Shown piece by piece: positions 1-7,499 of a stretch of 8,969 bases of DNA. The notes beneath the pieces are model-generated. The model searched no databases, was not told the origin of the DNA, and saw nothing but the letters and a program-made list of their open reading frames with translations. Positions within the stretch are counted from its first letter, which is position 1; every line of letters begins with the position of its first letter. Origin of the DNA: Chloroflexi bacterium RIFCSPLOWO2_02_FULL_71_16 (GTDB lineage Bacteria; Chloroflexota; Limnocylindria; P2-11E); assembly GCA_001795345.1 (NCBI GenBank), contig MGON01000007.1, positions 10,343-19,311 on the forward strand, in the 5' to 3' direction. The translations under genes were made by a program, and so were the position numbers.

Positions 1-18
1 ATCTTTTAGGAGGAGCAC

Positions 19-588
19 ATGAGAGCCCTCGCGCTCACCGCCGTTACCGCTGTCCTTATCGCGGCATGCGGCGGCACAGCCCAGCCCGCCCCGACGGCCG
101 CGGCCACGACCAGGGCACCGACCGCGGCTCCGACAACGGCCGCCCCGGCGGCCGCCGCCAGCGTCACGTTCAAGGCCGACCTCAAGACGACGAACGAGGT
201 CCCGCCGATCGCGAACGACGAGAAGAGTGGCAGCGGCACCGCGACCGTCACGTTCGACCTGACCCGCAGCGCGGCGGGCGCGATCACCGCGGCCAAGGCC
301 AAGTTCGACGTCCAGCTCTCCGGCTTCCCGACGACGACCGCCATCACGCTCGGTCACATCCACAAGGCGGCCGCCGGAGCGAACGGAGCGGTCGCCGTCG
401 GATTCAAGACGGACGCGCCGAACCCGATCGCGCTGACAACGGGCGGGACGACCATCGCCAAGGCCGACATCACGGTCGACCCGGCGCTCGCGCAGCAGAT
501 CATCGACGATCCGGCCGGGTACTACGTGAACATCCACTCCGCGACGAACCCGGGCGGAGTGGTCCGAGGACAGCTGACCAAGCAGTGA
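19..588 (+). CDS. CHRD-domain lipoprotein
   Basis: This is an exported lipoprotein with a CHRD (chordin-type) domain, whose biochemical role in bacteria is unknown. The start ATG follows AGGAGG at 8-13 with good spacing. Residues 1-16 form a hydrophobic signal ending in the lipobox I14-A15-A16-C17, so the mature protein should be lipidated on Cys17. Residues 18-47 are a low-complexity Ala/Thr/Pro linker that would hold the domain away from the membrane. Residues about 48-189 form the CHRD domain. They open with a TNEVPP segment (58-63), carry an HIH motif (113-115), and end with the typical block GYYVNIHS (167-174) followed by GGVVRGQL (179-186). The frame is complete at 189 residues and ends before a strong hairpin at 614-642. 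The promoter lies outside the window. The family call is firm; the function is not. Confidence 0.9.
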   Translation: MRALALTAVTAVLIAACGGTAQPAPTAAATTRAPTAAPTTAAPAAAASVTFKADLKTTNEVPPIANDEKSGSGTATVTFDLTRSAAGAITAAKAKFDVQLSGFPTTTAITLGHIHKAAAGANGAVAVGFKTDAPNPIALTTGGTTIAKADITVDPALAQQIIDDPAGYYVNIHSATNPGGVVRGQLTKQ

Positions 589-613
589 CCGCCGAGCGTG
601 ACCACCTGTGCCG

Positions 614-642
614 CGAGGGCCCTCCCACCGGGAGGGCCCTCG
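614..642. terminator. Bidirectional hairpin terminator between convergent genes
   Basis: A perfect 13-bp inverted repeat (614-626 with 630-642) has a 3-nt loop. It lies 25 bases past the CHRD stop and 1 base beyond the stop of the convergent cytochrome gene at 644. There is no long T-run on either side (TTCAGTTC follows on plus), so this is a GC-type, probably bidirectional terminator inferred from symmetry and position. Confidence 0.75.
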
Positions 643-643
643 T

Positions 644-1072
644 TCAGTTCGGGTCCGGGGCGAGTAGGAACGCGGTGAGCGCTTCGATCTCCTCATCGGT
701 GAGGTCGAGGTCGGGCATGGACTGCGCCCCGACCGTGGCCGAGATGAACGCGTTCGGCTCGCGAAGCGACTCGCGCACGTACTCCGGCGCGGTGAGTCCG
801 GGGCGCTGTGTCGCCGCGCGCTTGTCGAGGGAGGTCAGGTCCGGTCCGATCCCGCCGTGCTCCGACACGCCGGCGATGCGGTGGCAGGCGACGCAGCCCT
901 TCGCGAAGAAGAGCAGCTGCCCGCGTTCCACTGAGGGGTCGGTCGCGAGCGTCGCCGCCTGATACGGCGCGGCGCCCGCACCCGTCGTGGGCGCGAGCGC
1001 CGCGATCGTGGCCGAGCCGAGGGCGAGCAGGAGCAGGCCGGAGCCGATCAGGTCGGCCAGCTCCCTTCGCAT
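644..1072 (-). CDS. Membrane-anchored monohaem c-type cytochrome
   Basis: This is a small electron-transfer protein held on the outer face of the membrane. Residues about 8-28 form one hydrophobic segment, an uncleaved anchor or signal. The haem-binding motif C60-V-A-C63-H64 supplies two thioether cysteines and the proximal histidine. M119, in the sequence SMPDLDLTDEEIEAL, is the likely distal ligand, and the following helix is the usual C-terminal helix of class I cytochromes c. The G-P-D-L segment at 76-79 also fits that fold. At 142 residues it is complete. Its ATG directly abuts the TAG stop of the upstream gene (TAGATG), which implies translational coupling with the YtkA/FixH-like protein. 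The redox partner is not visible in the window. Confidence 0.88.
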   Translation of the reverse strand: MRRELADLIGSGLLLLALGSATIAALAPTTGAGAAPYQAATLATDPSVERGQLLFFAKGCVACHRIAGVSEHGGIGPDLTSLDKRAATQRPGLTAPEYVRESLREPNAFISATVGAQSMPDLDLTDEEIEALTAFLLAPDPN

Positions 1073-1621
1073 CTAGGCGGTGGCCCGCCGCTTCGCGATG
1101 GTCACGAGGCGGGATCCGAAGATGAGCGCCGCGCCGGCGGTGCCGAGCACGAGCGCCGCGACGAGGAACGGGCTCGTCTGCGTGACGGGAGCAGGCGCGG
1201 TCTGGGCTGCCGGGGCCGGCTGCGCCGCGGTCCCCGCCAGCGCCGCGGGCTTCACCGAGATGGAGCCGAGCTCCTGTGCCTGGAACGGCCCCTGGGTCAC
1301 CTGCCAGGTCCACTTGCCCTCGGCGGGGAAGGTCACCTTGGCGATGTAGTGGCCCGTCGGGCCTTCGCGCACGCCCTGGTACGCGATGGTCTTGCCGCTT
1401 TCCGGCGACGTGATCCGGATCTCGGTCGTGCCGCCCATCGTCTCGACGTCCACGGGCGTCACGCCGTGCTGCTTGATGGTGTAGCCGATCTGGTACGTGT
1501 TCCCGGCGATGAACTCGCCCGGCAGCTCGTCGAGGGTCGTCGCCGCCCAGCCGCCGGCCAGGGCCGGGGCCGCACCGACGAGCGTGAGCGCGAGCGCCGC
1601 CGCGAGGACTTTGATCCGCAT
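1073..1621 (-). CDS. YtkA/FixH-like secreted protein with C-terminal membrane anchor
   Basis: The protein has a cleavable signal peptide (residues 1-22, ending A-L-A before G-G), a beta-rich extracytoplasmic domain at about 24-124, an Ala/Pro/Thr-rich linker at 125-150, and one transmembrane helix at about 152-171 with a basic tail (AKRR). The domain shows the pattern GGWA...LDELPGEF, then a QHGVTPVDV stretch, then GHYIAKVTFP and GKWTWQV. This resembles the immunoglobulin-like YtkA/FixH group associated with copper handling and cytochrome oxidase maturation. I see no clear Cys/Met copper site, so metal binding is not claimed. The start is supported by GGAGGTG seven bases upstream. It is the first gene of a two-gene unit with the cytochrome c, so a role in an extracytoplasmic redox module is plausible but inferred. 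Confidence 0.7.
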   Translation of the reverse strand: MRIKVLAAALALTLVGAAPALAGGWAATTLDELPGEFIAGNTYQIGYTIKQHGVTPVDVETMGGTTEIRITSPESGKTIAYQGVREGPTGHYIAKVTFPAEGKWTWQVTQGPFQAQELGSISVKPAALAGTAAQPAPAAQTAPAPVTQTSPFLVAALVLGTAGAALIFGSRLVTIAKRRATA

Positions 1622-1650
1622 GGGGCACCTCCGTAGCGCGTCTTGCCCCC

Positions 1651-1656
1651 TTTACA
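1651..1656 (-). promoter_or_regulatory. Possible -10 element for the YtkA/FixH-like - cytochrome c unit
   Basis: The minus strand reads TGTAAA here (4 of 6 matches to TATAAT). It lies about 30 bases before the ATG and upstream of the GGAGGTG ribosome binding site. No convincing -35 hexamer is seen 16-18 bases further up, so this is a weak call resting on position and local AT content. Confidence 0.3.
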
Positions 1657-1782
1657 GAGCGGGCGACCAGGAGGTTCCCGCCAGGCTCGAGCGAGGATCC
1701 GGCTGTGCCGGTCCGGGGCGAGGCCCTGCCCGCCCATGGCACGTGCCTTGCGCCAGCAGCGGCCGCGAAGGAGGTGCGCGAG

Positions 1783-1935
1783 ATGCTCTGGACGATCATC
1801 GCGGTCCTGCTGATCCTGTGGCTGCTCGGCTTGGTCGCGCTCCCGGACATCGGGTCGCTGATCCACCTGCTGCTCGTCCTCGCGCTCGTCGCGCTCGTTG
1901 TCCAGCTCCTGACCGGCCGTAGGACGGTCGTCTAG
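1783..1935 (+). CDS. lmo0937-family mini membrane protein
   Basis: This 50-residue, almost wholly hydrophobic peptide begins MLWTIIAVLLILWLLGL and ends with the basic tail TGRRTVV. The pattern is that of the lmo0937 family: an N-terminal M-L-W-T-I, two short membrane helices (about 3-19 and 26-43) joined by a turn containing PDIGSLIH, and a C-terminal G-R-R. An in-frame ATG at 1705 would add 26 non-membrane residues. The start at 1783 is preferred because the near-perfect Shine-Dalgarno AAGGAGGTG (1768-1776) sits six bases before it, and because the family begins exactly at this Met. Function is unknown; relatives are often stress-induced. It reads away from the YtkA/FixH-like gene and towards the M14 peptidase, ending at two GC hairpins. 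Confidence 0.85.
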   Translation: MLWTIIAVLLILWLLGLVALPDIGSLIHLLLVLALVALVVQLLTGRRTVV

Positions 1936-1949
1936 GCGGAGCGAGCGAG

Positions 1950-1968
1950 GGCCCGGCTTCGCCGGGCC
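1950..1968. terminator. Hairpin 1 between mini membrane protein and peptidase
   Basis: Inverted repeat of 8 bp (1950-1957 with 1961-1968) with loop TTC, 14 bases past the stop codon of the small membrane protein. There is no T-run. It probably acts together with the stronger hairpin at 1983-2010. Confidence 0.5.
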
Positions 1969-1982
1969 GAGCGCAAGGAGCC

Positions 1983-2010
1983 GGGGCCCGCCCTGGGTCG
2001 GGCGGGCCCC
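1983..2010. terminator. Hairpin 2, bidirectional terminator
   Basis: A perfect 11-bp GC-only stem (1983-1993 with 2000-2010) has a 6-nt loop. It lies between the convergent ends of the mini membrane protein (1935) and the M14 peptidase (2034). Without a T-run it is a GC-type terminator, inferred from symmetry and convergent placement. Confidence 0.7.
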
Positions 2011-2033
2011 GTCACGGACGCGTTACGTGGGCC

Positions 2034-5000
2034 TCACTCCTCCCAGAGGAGCACGTCGTCGAAGGTCGAGCTCCCGATGAGGCCGCCTGTCAGGACGACC
2101 CTCACCTGAGCGACGCCCTCGGCCGGGGTGAAGCTCGTCACCTGGGAGAGGGTCCCCAGGACCAGCCCGGCGGCGGACAGCTGCTGCACGGCGACGGTCC
2201 CGCCGGCGGTGTCGACCAGGACCACGTAGGCCCTCCCGGCCACGACGTCGATGGGATCGGACGTCCAGCTGCCGGTCGCGTCGGCCGACACGCTGCGGTC
2301 CTCGGACGCGCTGTCGTAGGACGTTCCGCCCGAGGACGTCCATGCGTCGGGTGACGTCCCGTTCGCGGACTCCTCGAAGGACGCGTTGCGCACCTTGTTG
2401 CCCTTGACCGTGACGGTCGCCGTCACGGAGTTGTTCGCCTCGTCGAGCTCGCGGATCGCGTTCGCGGGATCTGCGGTCACGACGAGCGTGCGGTCGCCGT
2501 TGATGCCCTTGGTGTCCCACACGAACGCGGCGGTGCCCGATCCGCCGGCCGGGATGCTCGCGATCGTCTGCACGCCGCCGATCTGAGTGCCGTTGTCGGT
2601 GGCGCGGACGGCGACGTTCTGAGCCGACCCTGAGCCGAGGTTCCGTACCGTCGCCGTGACCGTGATGGCCTTGCCCTCGACCTTCGGCCCCGGCGAGAAG
2701 GTGACGTCGGATGCCGCGATGGCGACGTCCGGCAGCGGCCGCGTCCACTGGACGAGGTTCTCGAAGAGCTGCCAGCCGGTGTAGGTCAACGCGTAGCTCG
2801 AGAGGCCGAAGGGGTGGTCGTACCGCTCCTCGGGATCGGGGAGCAAGCCCCCGACGAAGCGGATGCGCCCGGCGCCTCTCTCGATCTCGCCGAGGGTGAC
2901 GCCGCCGCCGACCATGCCGACGGCCCGCCCACCCGCGTCGGTCCAGGCCTTGGATCCGACCGCCCAGGAGAAGGAGTGCCCCATGTTCGCCCCGTCCGCG
3001 TCCTGGATGGCGTAGCCGAGCGGGACGGGCTCCTGGGTCTGGTGACGGTGACCGCCGCCCTCCGCGGCGCCCGGCTGATCGACGTTCTTCGCGAGGGGGT
3101 CGTCGTAGGTGTCGTCGTCGCCGTCGGTCGTGAACGCCGCGTACGGCGCGAACACGACCTGCGGGCGAACGTCCGCGGGCGTGCCGACGCCGAGGTGAGG
3201 GAGGGCGCGGCCCGCGCCGTCGGTGAGGACGAGGTTCCCGCCCGACTCGACGAACGCGCGTAGCCGCTCGTAGTACGCGTCACGCTCCGCTTCTGTCCGG
3301 GTGACGGGGTACTGCACCGGCTCGAGCTCCGCGGTGTCGGAGAACGTGATCCGAACGTCCACGGTCTGCGCCAGGCCGGACCAGTTCTGCAGCCGCACCC
3401 TGTACCGGCCGGGGAACATGTTCGAGAGCCGGACCGTCTCGCCGTTGTTCAGTCCCTGCGCGGAGCTCCCGACCTCGAGCCACTCGCCGGAGGGCATCTG
3501 GATGTCCACGAAGAGGTCGTAGTCCGAGGGAAGCGGCCAGGTCGCGGCGACGACCATGCTCTTGCTGTTCTTCGTCCCGTCGACGTCGAACTCGCGCGTC
3601 ACGTCGAACGCGTTGGAGACCGGCGAAGCGACCGGGTTCACCATCGTGAACTCGATCGGATCCTGCGCCGACCCGGCGCCGAGCGGGTCGTACCAGCCCG
3701 GGAGCGGGTCGTTCACGAGGACGACCGTGTCGAACTGCGACAGGTCCGCGGCCCCTGACAGGATCTCGCCCGGGGCCAGCCGGGTGATCGCGCCCTCGGG
3801 CACGTACGGGCGGAGGTCCTCGAAGAACTCCACGCTCGTGACGTCGTAGGGCAGCTGCCCGGGGTCCGGCCACGACTGCTCCGCCGTGAAGTCGATGTCC
3901 ACGCGGTGCGAGCCGGGCGGCGCGTCGTCGAAGCGGATGCGGTAGGAGCCGGGGAGCGGCGCGTTCACGTTGACGGTGTGGCCCGCCGCGGCGTAGAGCT
4001 GGGCCTGGTTCCAGTGCGAGTTGACGGTCTCCCAGCCGCCGCTCGGGCAGTCGTGGTCGTCCTGGCAGGCGCGCTCGACGTGGACCGCCGTTACCAGGTC
4101 CGCCGGCGAGATGCCCTGCGTGTTCGTGTAGGTCACCTGGACGGTGAGGCCGCCGTTCCGGTACCCGCCGCTCTCGGGGCCGAGGACCGTGAACTCGAAC
4201 ATCGGATCCAGCGGGTCGCCCTCGTGACCGCTCGCGCTGGGCGACAGGACGTCCGTCGTGATGTCCGGCTGCGGCGACAGGCCCGCGTGCGGATCCGTGC
4301 TCGCCGTGGAGCCGGGGTGCGAGAGGCGACGGCCATGGTCGACGTAGGCGAGCTTGCCGGGCAGCGGGAACGATCGAGAGCTCTCGCGGAACGCGCCCTC
4401 GATCTGCGCGTAGATGAGCCCCTTGTTCCCGTCGATGTGCGCCTGCTCGAGGTCTGGCTCGAAGACGGTGTTGGGGGCGAGGTGGCTCAGCCACATCTCG
4501 TTGTCGATCGCGACGTAGGCATCGAGCCCGATGGGCGTGCCCATCCAGTCTCCGAGCCCTCCGGTGACGGTGTAGTCGATGGTGTCCCAGACCGTGCCCC
4601 ACTGCTGCGCGACGTCGGGCACGGATCCGCTCTCGTTGCCGGGCTGGATCCCGAGGTACCACTCCAGACGGGGGTTCGCGTCCTCCTGGATGCGCCGCAC
4701 GACGCCGACGACGGCCTTGTTGCGTGCATAGTCGAGCTGGCCGGCCGGCATCATCGTGAAGGTGAACGCGTTCGCGTCGAGCATGCCGTGGAGGTCGCCG
4801 GTCCCGACCCATCCTCCCTTGCGGCTGGAGAAGAAGTCGGTGAACGCCTTGACCTCCGGCTCGGATGCCGGGGTGTACCCGCGGAACGTGTATCCGATCG
4901 TCGGCCAGTCGCGGTTCACGTCGACGCCGTTGCCGTTGTAGCGCTGGTAGGAGGCGCCGCCCTGAGTGACGTCACCGCGTGTCCAGCCGTCAGGGTTCGG

Positions 5001-5591
5001 ATAGAAGAACCAGATCTCCGACTCGCGCAGCGCCTGCCCGACCGTGACCGCGGACCCGCCTGGGCCGAGCGTCTCATCGAGCAGCCCGCGGCCGGGCTCG
5101 TGGCGCGCCCACGTGACGAGATCCTCGATCGCGCGGGTGCCTCCCTCAGCGCCCGCGCGCTCGATGCCGTGGATGGACAGGGAGAAGCCGAACTTCTTCT
5201 TCGGCCCCGTGACGCTCTCGTCGGTCACGCGCACCGCGTACAGATCGCTAGTCCTCCGCTCTTGCGTCGTGGTCGGGAGTCCCGCGCTCTCGCCCTCCAC
5301 CTGATAGACGTCCATGAACTCCTGGAACTTCGACTGGAGGAACTGGAGCCCGCTCTGGAGCTCGGGGTACTGGATGAACTGCGTCGCGCAGACACTCCCC
5401 TTCGCGAAGGGCGACTTCGCCGGCTGCCCGCGTACGCAGCCGTGCGGGTCCGGGAAGACGCGGCCGTATAGCTCATAGAGCGCGTCGCTGTCCGCGACCG
5501 GCGTCGCGGCGACCTTTGGGATGGGTCCCGCGACCAGGGTCGTGACCGTGAAGGCGACACCGAGCAGCACGCCGAGGATCCGCTGCGACAT
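2034..5591 (-). CDS. Secreted multidomain M14 zinc carboxypeptidase
   Basis: This predicted secreted metallocarboxypeptidase has 1185 residues. The start at 5591 is chosen because GGAGG lies just upstream and a signal peptide begins directly there (hydrophobic ILGVLLGVAF, cleavage near PKVAATPVA). An upstream in-frame start at 5669 would add 26 residues and put the signal inside. The M14 catalytic domain spans about 60-420. Zinc ligands are H141 and E144 (H-G-I-E) and H268 (GDLHGM). N226-R227 (VDVNRDWP) matches the substrate-carboxylate pair, SEPEVKAF (243-250) is the usual downstream motif, and E398 (QIEGAF) is the candidate general base. Then come beta-rich segments, and a Rossmann/GATase-like region (about 582-640 and 765-950) interrupted by a PPC-like beta module (about 660-755). 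A CARDB domain follows (about 954-1062, with ELDEANNSV), then a C-terminal carbohydrate-binding-like beta-sandwich (about 1065-1185). No sortase or lipid anchor is seen. Substrate is unknown. Confidence 0.88.
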   Translation of the reverse strand: MSQRILGVLLGVAFTVTTLVAGPIPKVAATPVADSDALYELYGRVFPDPHGCVRGQPAKSPFAKGSVCATQFIQYPELQSGLQFLQSKFQEFMDVYQVEGESAGLPTTTQERRTSDLYAVRVTDESVTGPKKKFGFSLSIHGIERAGAEGGTRAIEDLVTWARHEPGRGLLDETLGPGGSAVTVGQALRESEIWFFYPNPDGWTRGDVTQGGASYQRYNGNGVDVNRDWPTIGYTFRGYTPASEPEVKAFTDFFSSRKGGWVGTGDLHGMLDANAFTFTMMPAGQLDYARNKAVVGVVRRIQEDANPRLEWYLGIQPGNESGSVPDVAQQWGTVWDTIDYTVTGGLGDWMGTPIGLDAYVAIDNEMWLSHLAPNTVFEPDLEQAHIDGNKGLIYAQIEGAFRESSRSFPLPGKLAYVDHGRRLSHPGSTASTDPHAGLSPQPDITTDVLSPSASGHEGDPLDPMFEFTVLGPESGGYRNGGLTVQVTYTNTQGISPADLVTAVHVERACQDDHDCPSGGWETVNSHWNQAQLYAAAGHTVNVNAPLPGSYRIRFDDAPPGSHRVDIDFTAEQSWPDPGQLPYDVTSVEFFEDLRPYVPEGAITRLAPGEILSGAADLSQFDTVVLVNDPLPGWYDPLGAGSAQDPIEFTMVNPVASPVSNAFDVTREFDVDGTKNSKSMVVAATWPLPSDYDLFVDIQMPSGEWLEVGSSAQGLNNGETVRLSNMFPGRYRVRLQNWSGLAQTVDVRITFSDTAELEPVQYPVTRTEAERDAYYERLRAFVESGGNLVLTDGAGRALPHLGVGTPADVRPQVVFAPYAAFTTDGDDDTYDDPLAKNVDQPGAAEGGGHRHQTQEPVPLGYAIQDADGANMGHSFSWAVGSKAWTDAGGRAVGMVGGGVTLGEIERGAGRIRFVGGLLPDPEERYDHPFGLSSYALTYTGWQLFENLVQWTRPLPDVAIAASDVTFSPGPKVEGKAITVTATVRNLGSGSAQNVAVRATDNGTQIGGVQTIASIPAGGSGTAAFVWDTKGINGDRTLVVTADPANAIRELDEANNSVTATVTVKGNKVRNASFEESANGTSPDAWTSSGGTSYDSASEDRSVSADATGSWTSDPIDVVAGRAYVVLVDTAGGTVAVQQLSAAGLVLGTLSQVTSFTPAEGVAQVRVVLTGGLIGSSTFDDVLLWEE

Positions 5592-5663
5592 GAGAACGAC
5601 CTCCAAGGGGGCGGCGAGCGGCTTTGCGCGCGCTCGGCCCGCCTCCGAGGATGTGTCCGCCAC

Positions 5664-5714
5664 TGTCAAAAATGGGTGTATGCCCGGTCAACAGATGGGC
5701 AAAGAATGGTGAAC
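5664..5714 (-). promoter_or_regulatory. 11-bp-phased direct repeat array, candidate response-regulator operator A
   Basis: On the minus strand five heptamers occur at exact 11-base steps: GTTCACC (5714-5708), TTTGCCC (5703-5697), GTTGACC (5692-5686), ATACACC (5681-5675) and TTTGACA (5670-5664). Position 2 is T and position 6 is C in all five. Such 11-bp direct repeats are what OmpR/PhoB/PhoP-type regulators bind as head-to-tail dimers. The array fills the divergent spacer between the peptidase and the kinase and points towards the peptidase. It overlaps the possible kinase start codons. A second array with the same heptamer lies at 8217-8268. Confidence 0.55.
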
Positions 5715-7499
5715 GCAGTGCCACCGAGCCTTCTTCTGGAGCAGCAACGCCTCGAGAGCGCCATCGGGCGCGCTCGGTGGGCGGCCGCAGCGCTGGCTCT
5801 GCTGCTCGGCCCGCAGTTCCCCAACCTGTCGCAGTCCGGCACGTTCGCGCTCGCGGTGGCGGTCGCCCTCTACAACGCCGTCGTCCTCTCGGCCTCGTCT
5901 CGCGCGAAGACGCTCGAAGGGCACCGCCGAGTCGCTGAGATCGCCTTCGCCGCGGACATCGGCGCGCTCTCGGCTGCGATGCTCCTCTTCTCTCCGGATC
6001 CCCAGTGGACGACGTTCGTCCTGGGCACGGTCGTGATCATCGGCGGCGCGTTCCGTTTCGGGTCACGGGGCGCCTACACGTCGACGGCGGCCATCGGCCT
6101 GGCGTACGTCGGGATAAGCATCTTTCGCGCGCGCGCGTTCGCCATCCCGCTCGAGCCGCAGCGCGTCCTGTTCCACCTGGCCGTCTTCGGGATCACCGCC
6201 TTCCTTCTCGACAAGGTCCTGCGCGACGACCGCCAGGTGCGCGCGGAGCGCGAGCAGCTCATCCGCCACCTCGAGCGCCGGGTCGGCGAGGACACCGCGA
6301 TAGCGGCCGCTCTGCGCGTGGTCGCGAGCGGGCCCGGTCGGGCGCTCGTCCCCGCGGTGCTCCAGGCGAGCCGCGACGCGTTCCAGTTCGAGCGGGCCAC
6401 CGTGTTCGTGGTCGACCACGACCTCGGCGAATATCGCGTGCTCCACCGGCTCACCCCGCTCGGCATCGCCCCCCCGACGCCGCGAATGCGCCTCGGCGAG
6501 GGGCTCGTGGGCGCCGCGCTCGCGACCGGGCAGACCATCCTCGTGCGGAATGTCCTCGAGGACGAGCGCTACGTCCCGCGTCCCGACGCGGAGGAGGCGC
6601 GCTCGGTGCTCGTCGTGCCGCTGTCGGTCGGTGGCACGCCCTTCGCCGCGCTGACGCTCTCGCGCGCTATCCCCAACGTCTTCGGCCCGGACGACGCGCG
6701 CCTCGCCGAGACCGTCGGCGGGCTCATCGCGCAGGTGCTCGAGAACGAGAGGCTGTTCGCCGAGGCCAGCGAGGCGAAGGCGCTCCGCGAGCTGGACCGG
6801 CTGAAGGACGAGTTCCTCGCGGCGGTGAGCCATGAGCTGCGCACCCCGCTCACCGTCATCAGCGGCTCGCTCGAGCTGCTGGCCAAGCAGCGCGACCAGC
6901 TCAGCGGTTCCGCGCGCAAGCTGGTGGATCAGGCCGAGCGCCATGTCGGCCGGCTCCAGCGGAACGTCGAGGACCTGCTCGACATCGCCCAGCTGCAGGA
7001 GGCCCGGATCGAGCTGCAGCGCGAGTTCACCGGCACGCCGGCCCTCCTCGCCGAGGTCGTCTCGGCGCACGAGCCGATCGCGGCGGCCAAGGGGCAGACG
7101 CTCAGGGTCACGCTCGAGGAGGGGCTGCCGCCGGTGCTGGTGGACCGCAGGCGGATGCAGCAGGTGCTCGGGAACCTGGTGCTCAACGCGTCCCGCTACG
7201 CTCCGGAGGACACTCTGATCGAGCTGCGGGCGAAGCGGGTGGGTGACGAGGTGCGGTTCGCGGTGGCAGACGAGGGGCCCGGCGTCCCGGCGGCCGAGCG
7301 CCAGCGCATCTTCGACAAGTTCTATCGGGGGGAACGCACGAAACAGCACGTCAGCGGAACGGGCCTCGGCCTGGCCATCGCGCGCACGCTCATCGAGCTC
7401 CACGGTGGCCGCATCTGGCTCGAGGACCGGGACGGACGGGGCGCCGTCTTCGTCGTCGCGATCCCGCACGAGCCGGTGCCGGCGGTGGCCGGCGGGTGA
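5706..7499 (+). CDS. Membrane sensor histidine kinase with GAF domain
   Basis: This is the sensor kinase of a two-component system. Residues are numbered from the ATG at 5706. Six hydrophobic segments lie at about 23-35, 47-63, 78-95, 102-117, 123-140 and 152-170, followed by a charged linker helix. A GAF domain spans about 195-346. The kinase core begins with the H-box AVSHELRTP, phospho-acceptor H376. The N-box has N490 and N494 (LGNLVLNAS), the G1 box is DEGPG (522-526), the F-box is FDKF (536-539), and the G2 box is GTGLGLA (551-557). All catalytic motifs look intact. The signal is unknown; a GAF could bind a small ligand or a chromophore. The start is uncertain: GTG 5676, ATG 5706, GTG 5709 and GTG 5718 are all in frame. 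GTG 5718 has GGTGA five bases upstream. The stop overlaps the regulator start (GTGA), so the two are co-translated. Confidence 0.9.
   Translation: MVNAVPPSLLLEQQRLESAIGRARWAAAALALLLGPQFPNLSQSGTFALAVAVALYNAVVLSASSRAKTLEGHRRVAEIAFAADIGALSAAMLLFSPDPQWTTFVLGTVVIIGGAFRFGSRGAYTSTAAIGLAYVGISIFRARAFAIPLEPQRVLFHLAVFGITAFLLDKVLRDDRQVRAEREQLIRHLERRVGEDTAIAAALRVVASGPGRALVPAVLQASRDAFQFERATVFVVDHDLGEYRVLHRLTPLGIAPPTPRMRLGEGLVGAALATGQTILVRNVLEDERYVPRPDAEEARSVLVVPLSVGGTPFAALTLSRAIPNVFGPDDARLAETVGGLIAQVLENERLFAEASEAKALRELDRLKDEFLAAVSHELRTPLTVISGSLELLAKQRDQLSGSARKLVDQAERHVGRLQRNVEDLLDIAQLQEARIELQREFTGTPALLAEVVSAHEPIAAAKGQTLRVTLEEGLPPVLVDRRRMQQVLGNLVLNASRYAPEDTLIELRAKRVGDEVRFAVADEGPGVPAAERQRIFDKFYRGERTKQHVSGTGLGLAIARTLIELHGGRIWLEDRDGRGAVFVVAIPHEPVPAVAGG

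Noticed and set aside
66..962. Plus-strand open frame overlapping the CHRD gene and the antisense of the cytochrome
   Set aside because: It crosses a strong terminator hairpin and two well-supported genes in other frames, and its product is Arg-rich low complexity.
1705..1782. N-terminal extension of the mini membrane protein from ATG 1705
   Set aside because: No ribosome binding site precedes 1705. A near-perfect one precedes 1783, where the family normally begins.
3906..5471. Long open frame on the plus strand (521 codons) opposite the M14 peptidase gene
   Set aside because: It is the complementary shadow of a clear M14/CARDB coding sequence in GC-rich DNA. Its product is low-complexity Arg/Val/Ala/Glu-rich with no recognisable domain.
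5664..5669. TTGACA on the minus strand as a standard -35 for the peptidase
   Set aside because: No acceptable -10 lies 16-18 bases downstream (GGAGGC region), and the word fits better as the last unit of the 11-bp repeat array.
6063..7469. Long open frame on the minus strand (468 codons) opposite the histidine kinase
   Set aside because: It mirrors the kinase, whose H, N, G1, F and G2 boxes are all intact. The antisense product shows no motif and is Arg/Glu/His-rich, as expected for a shadow frame.
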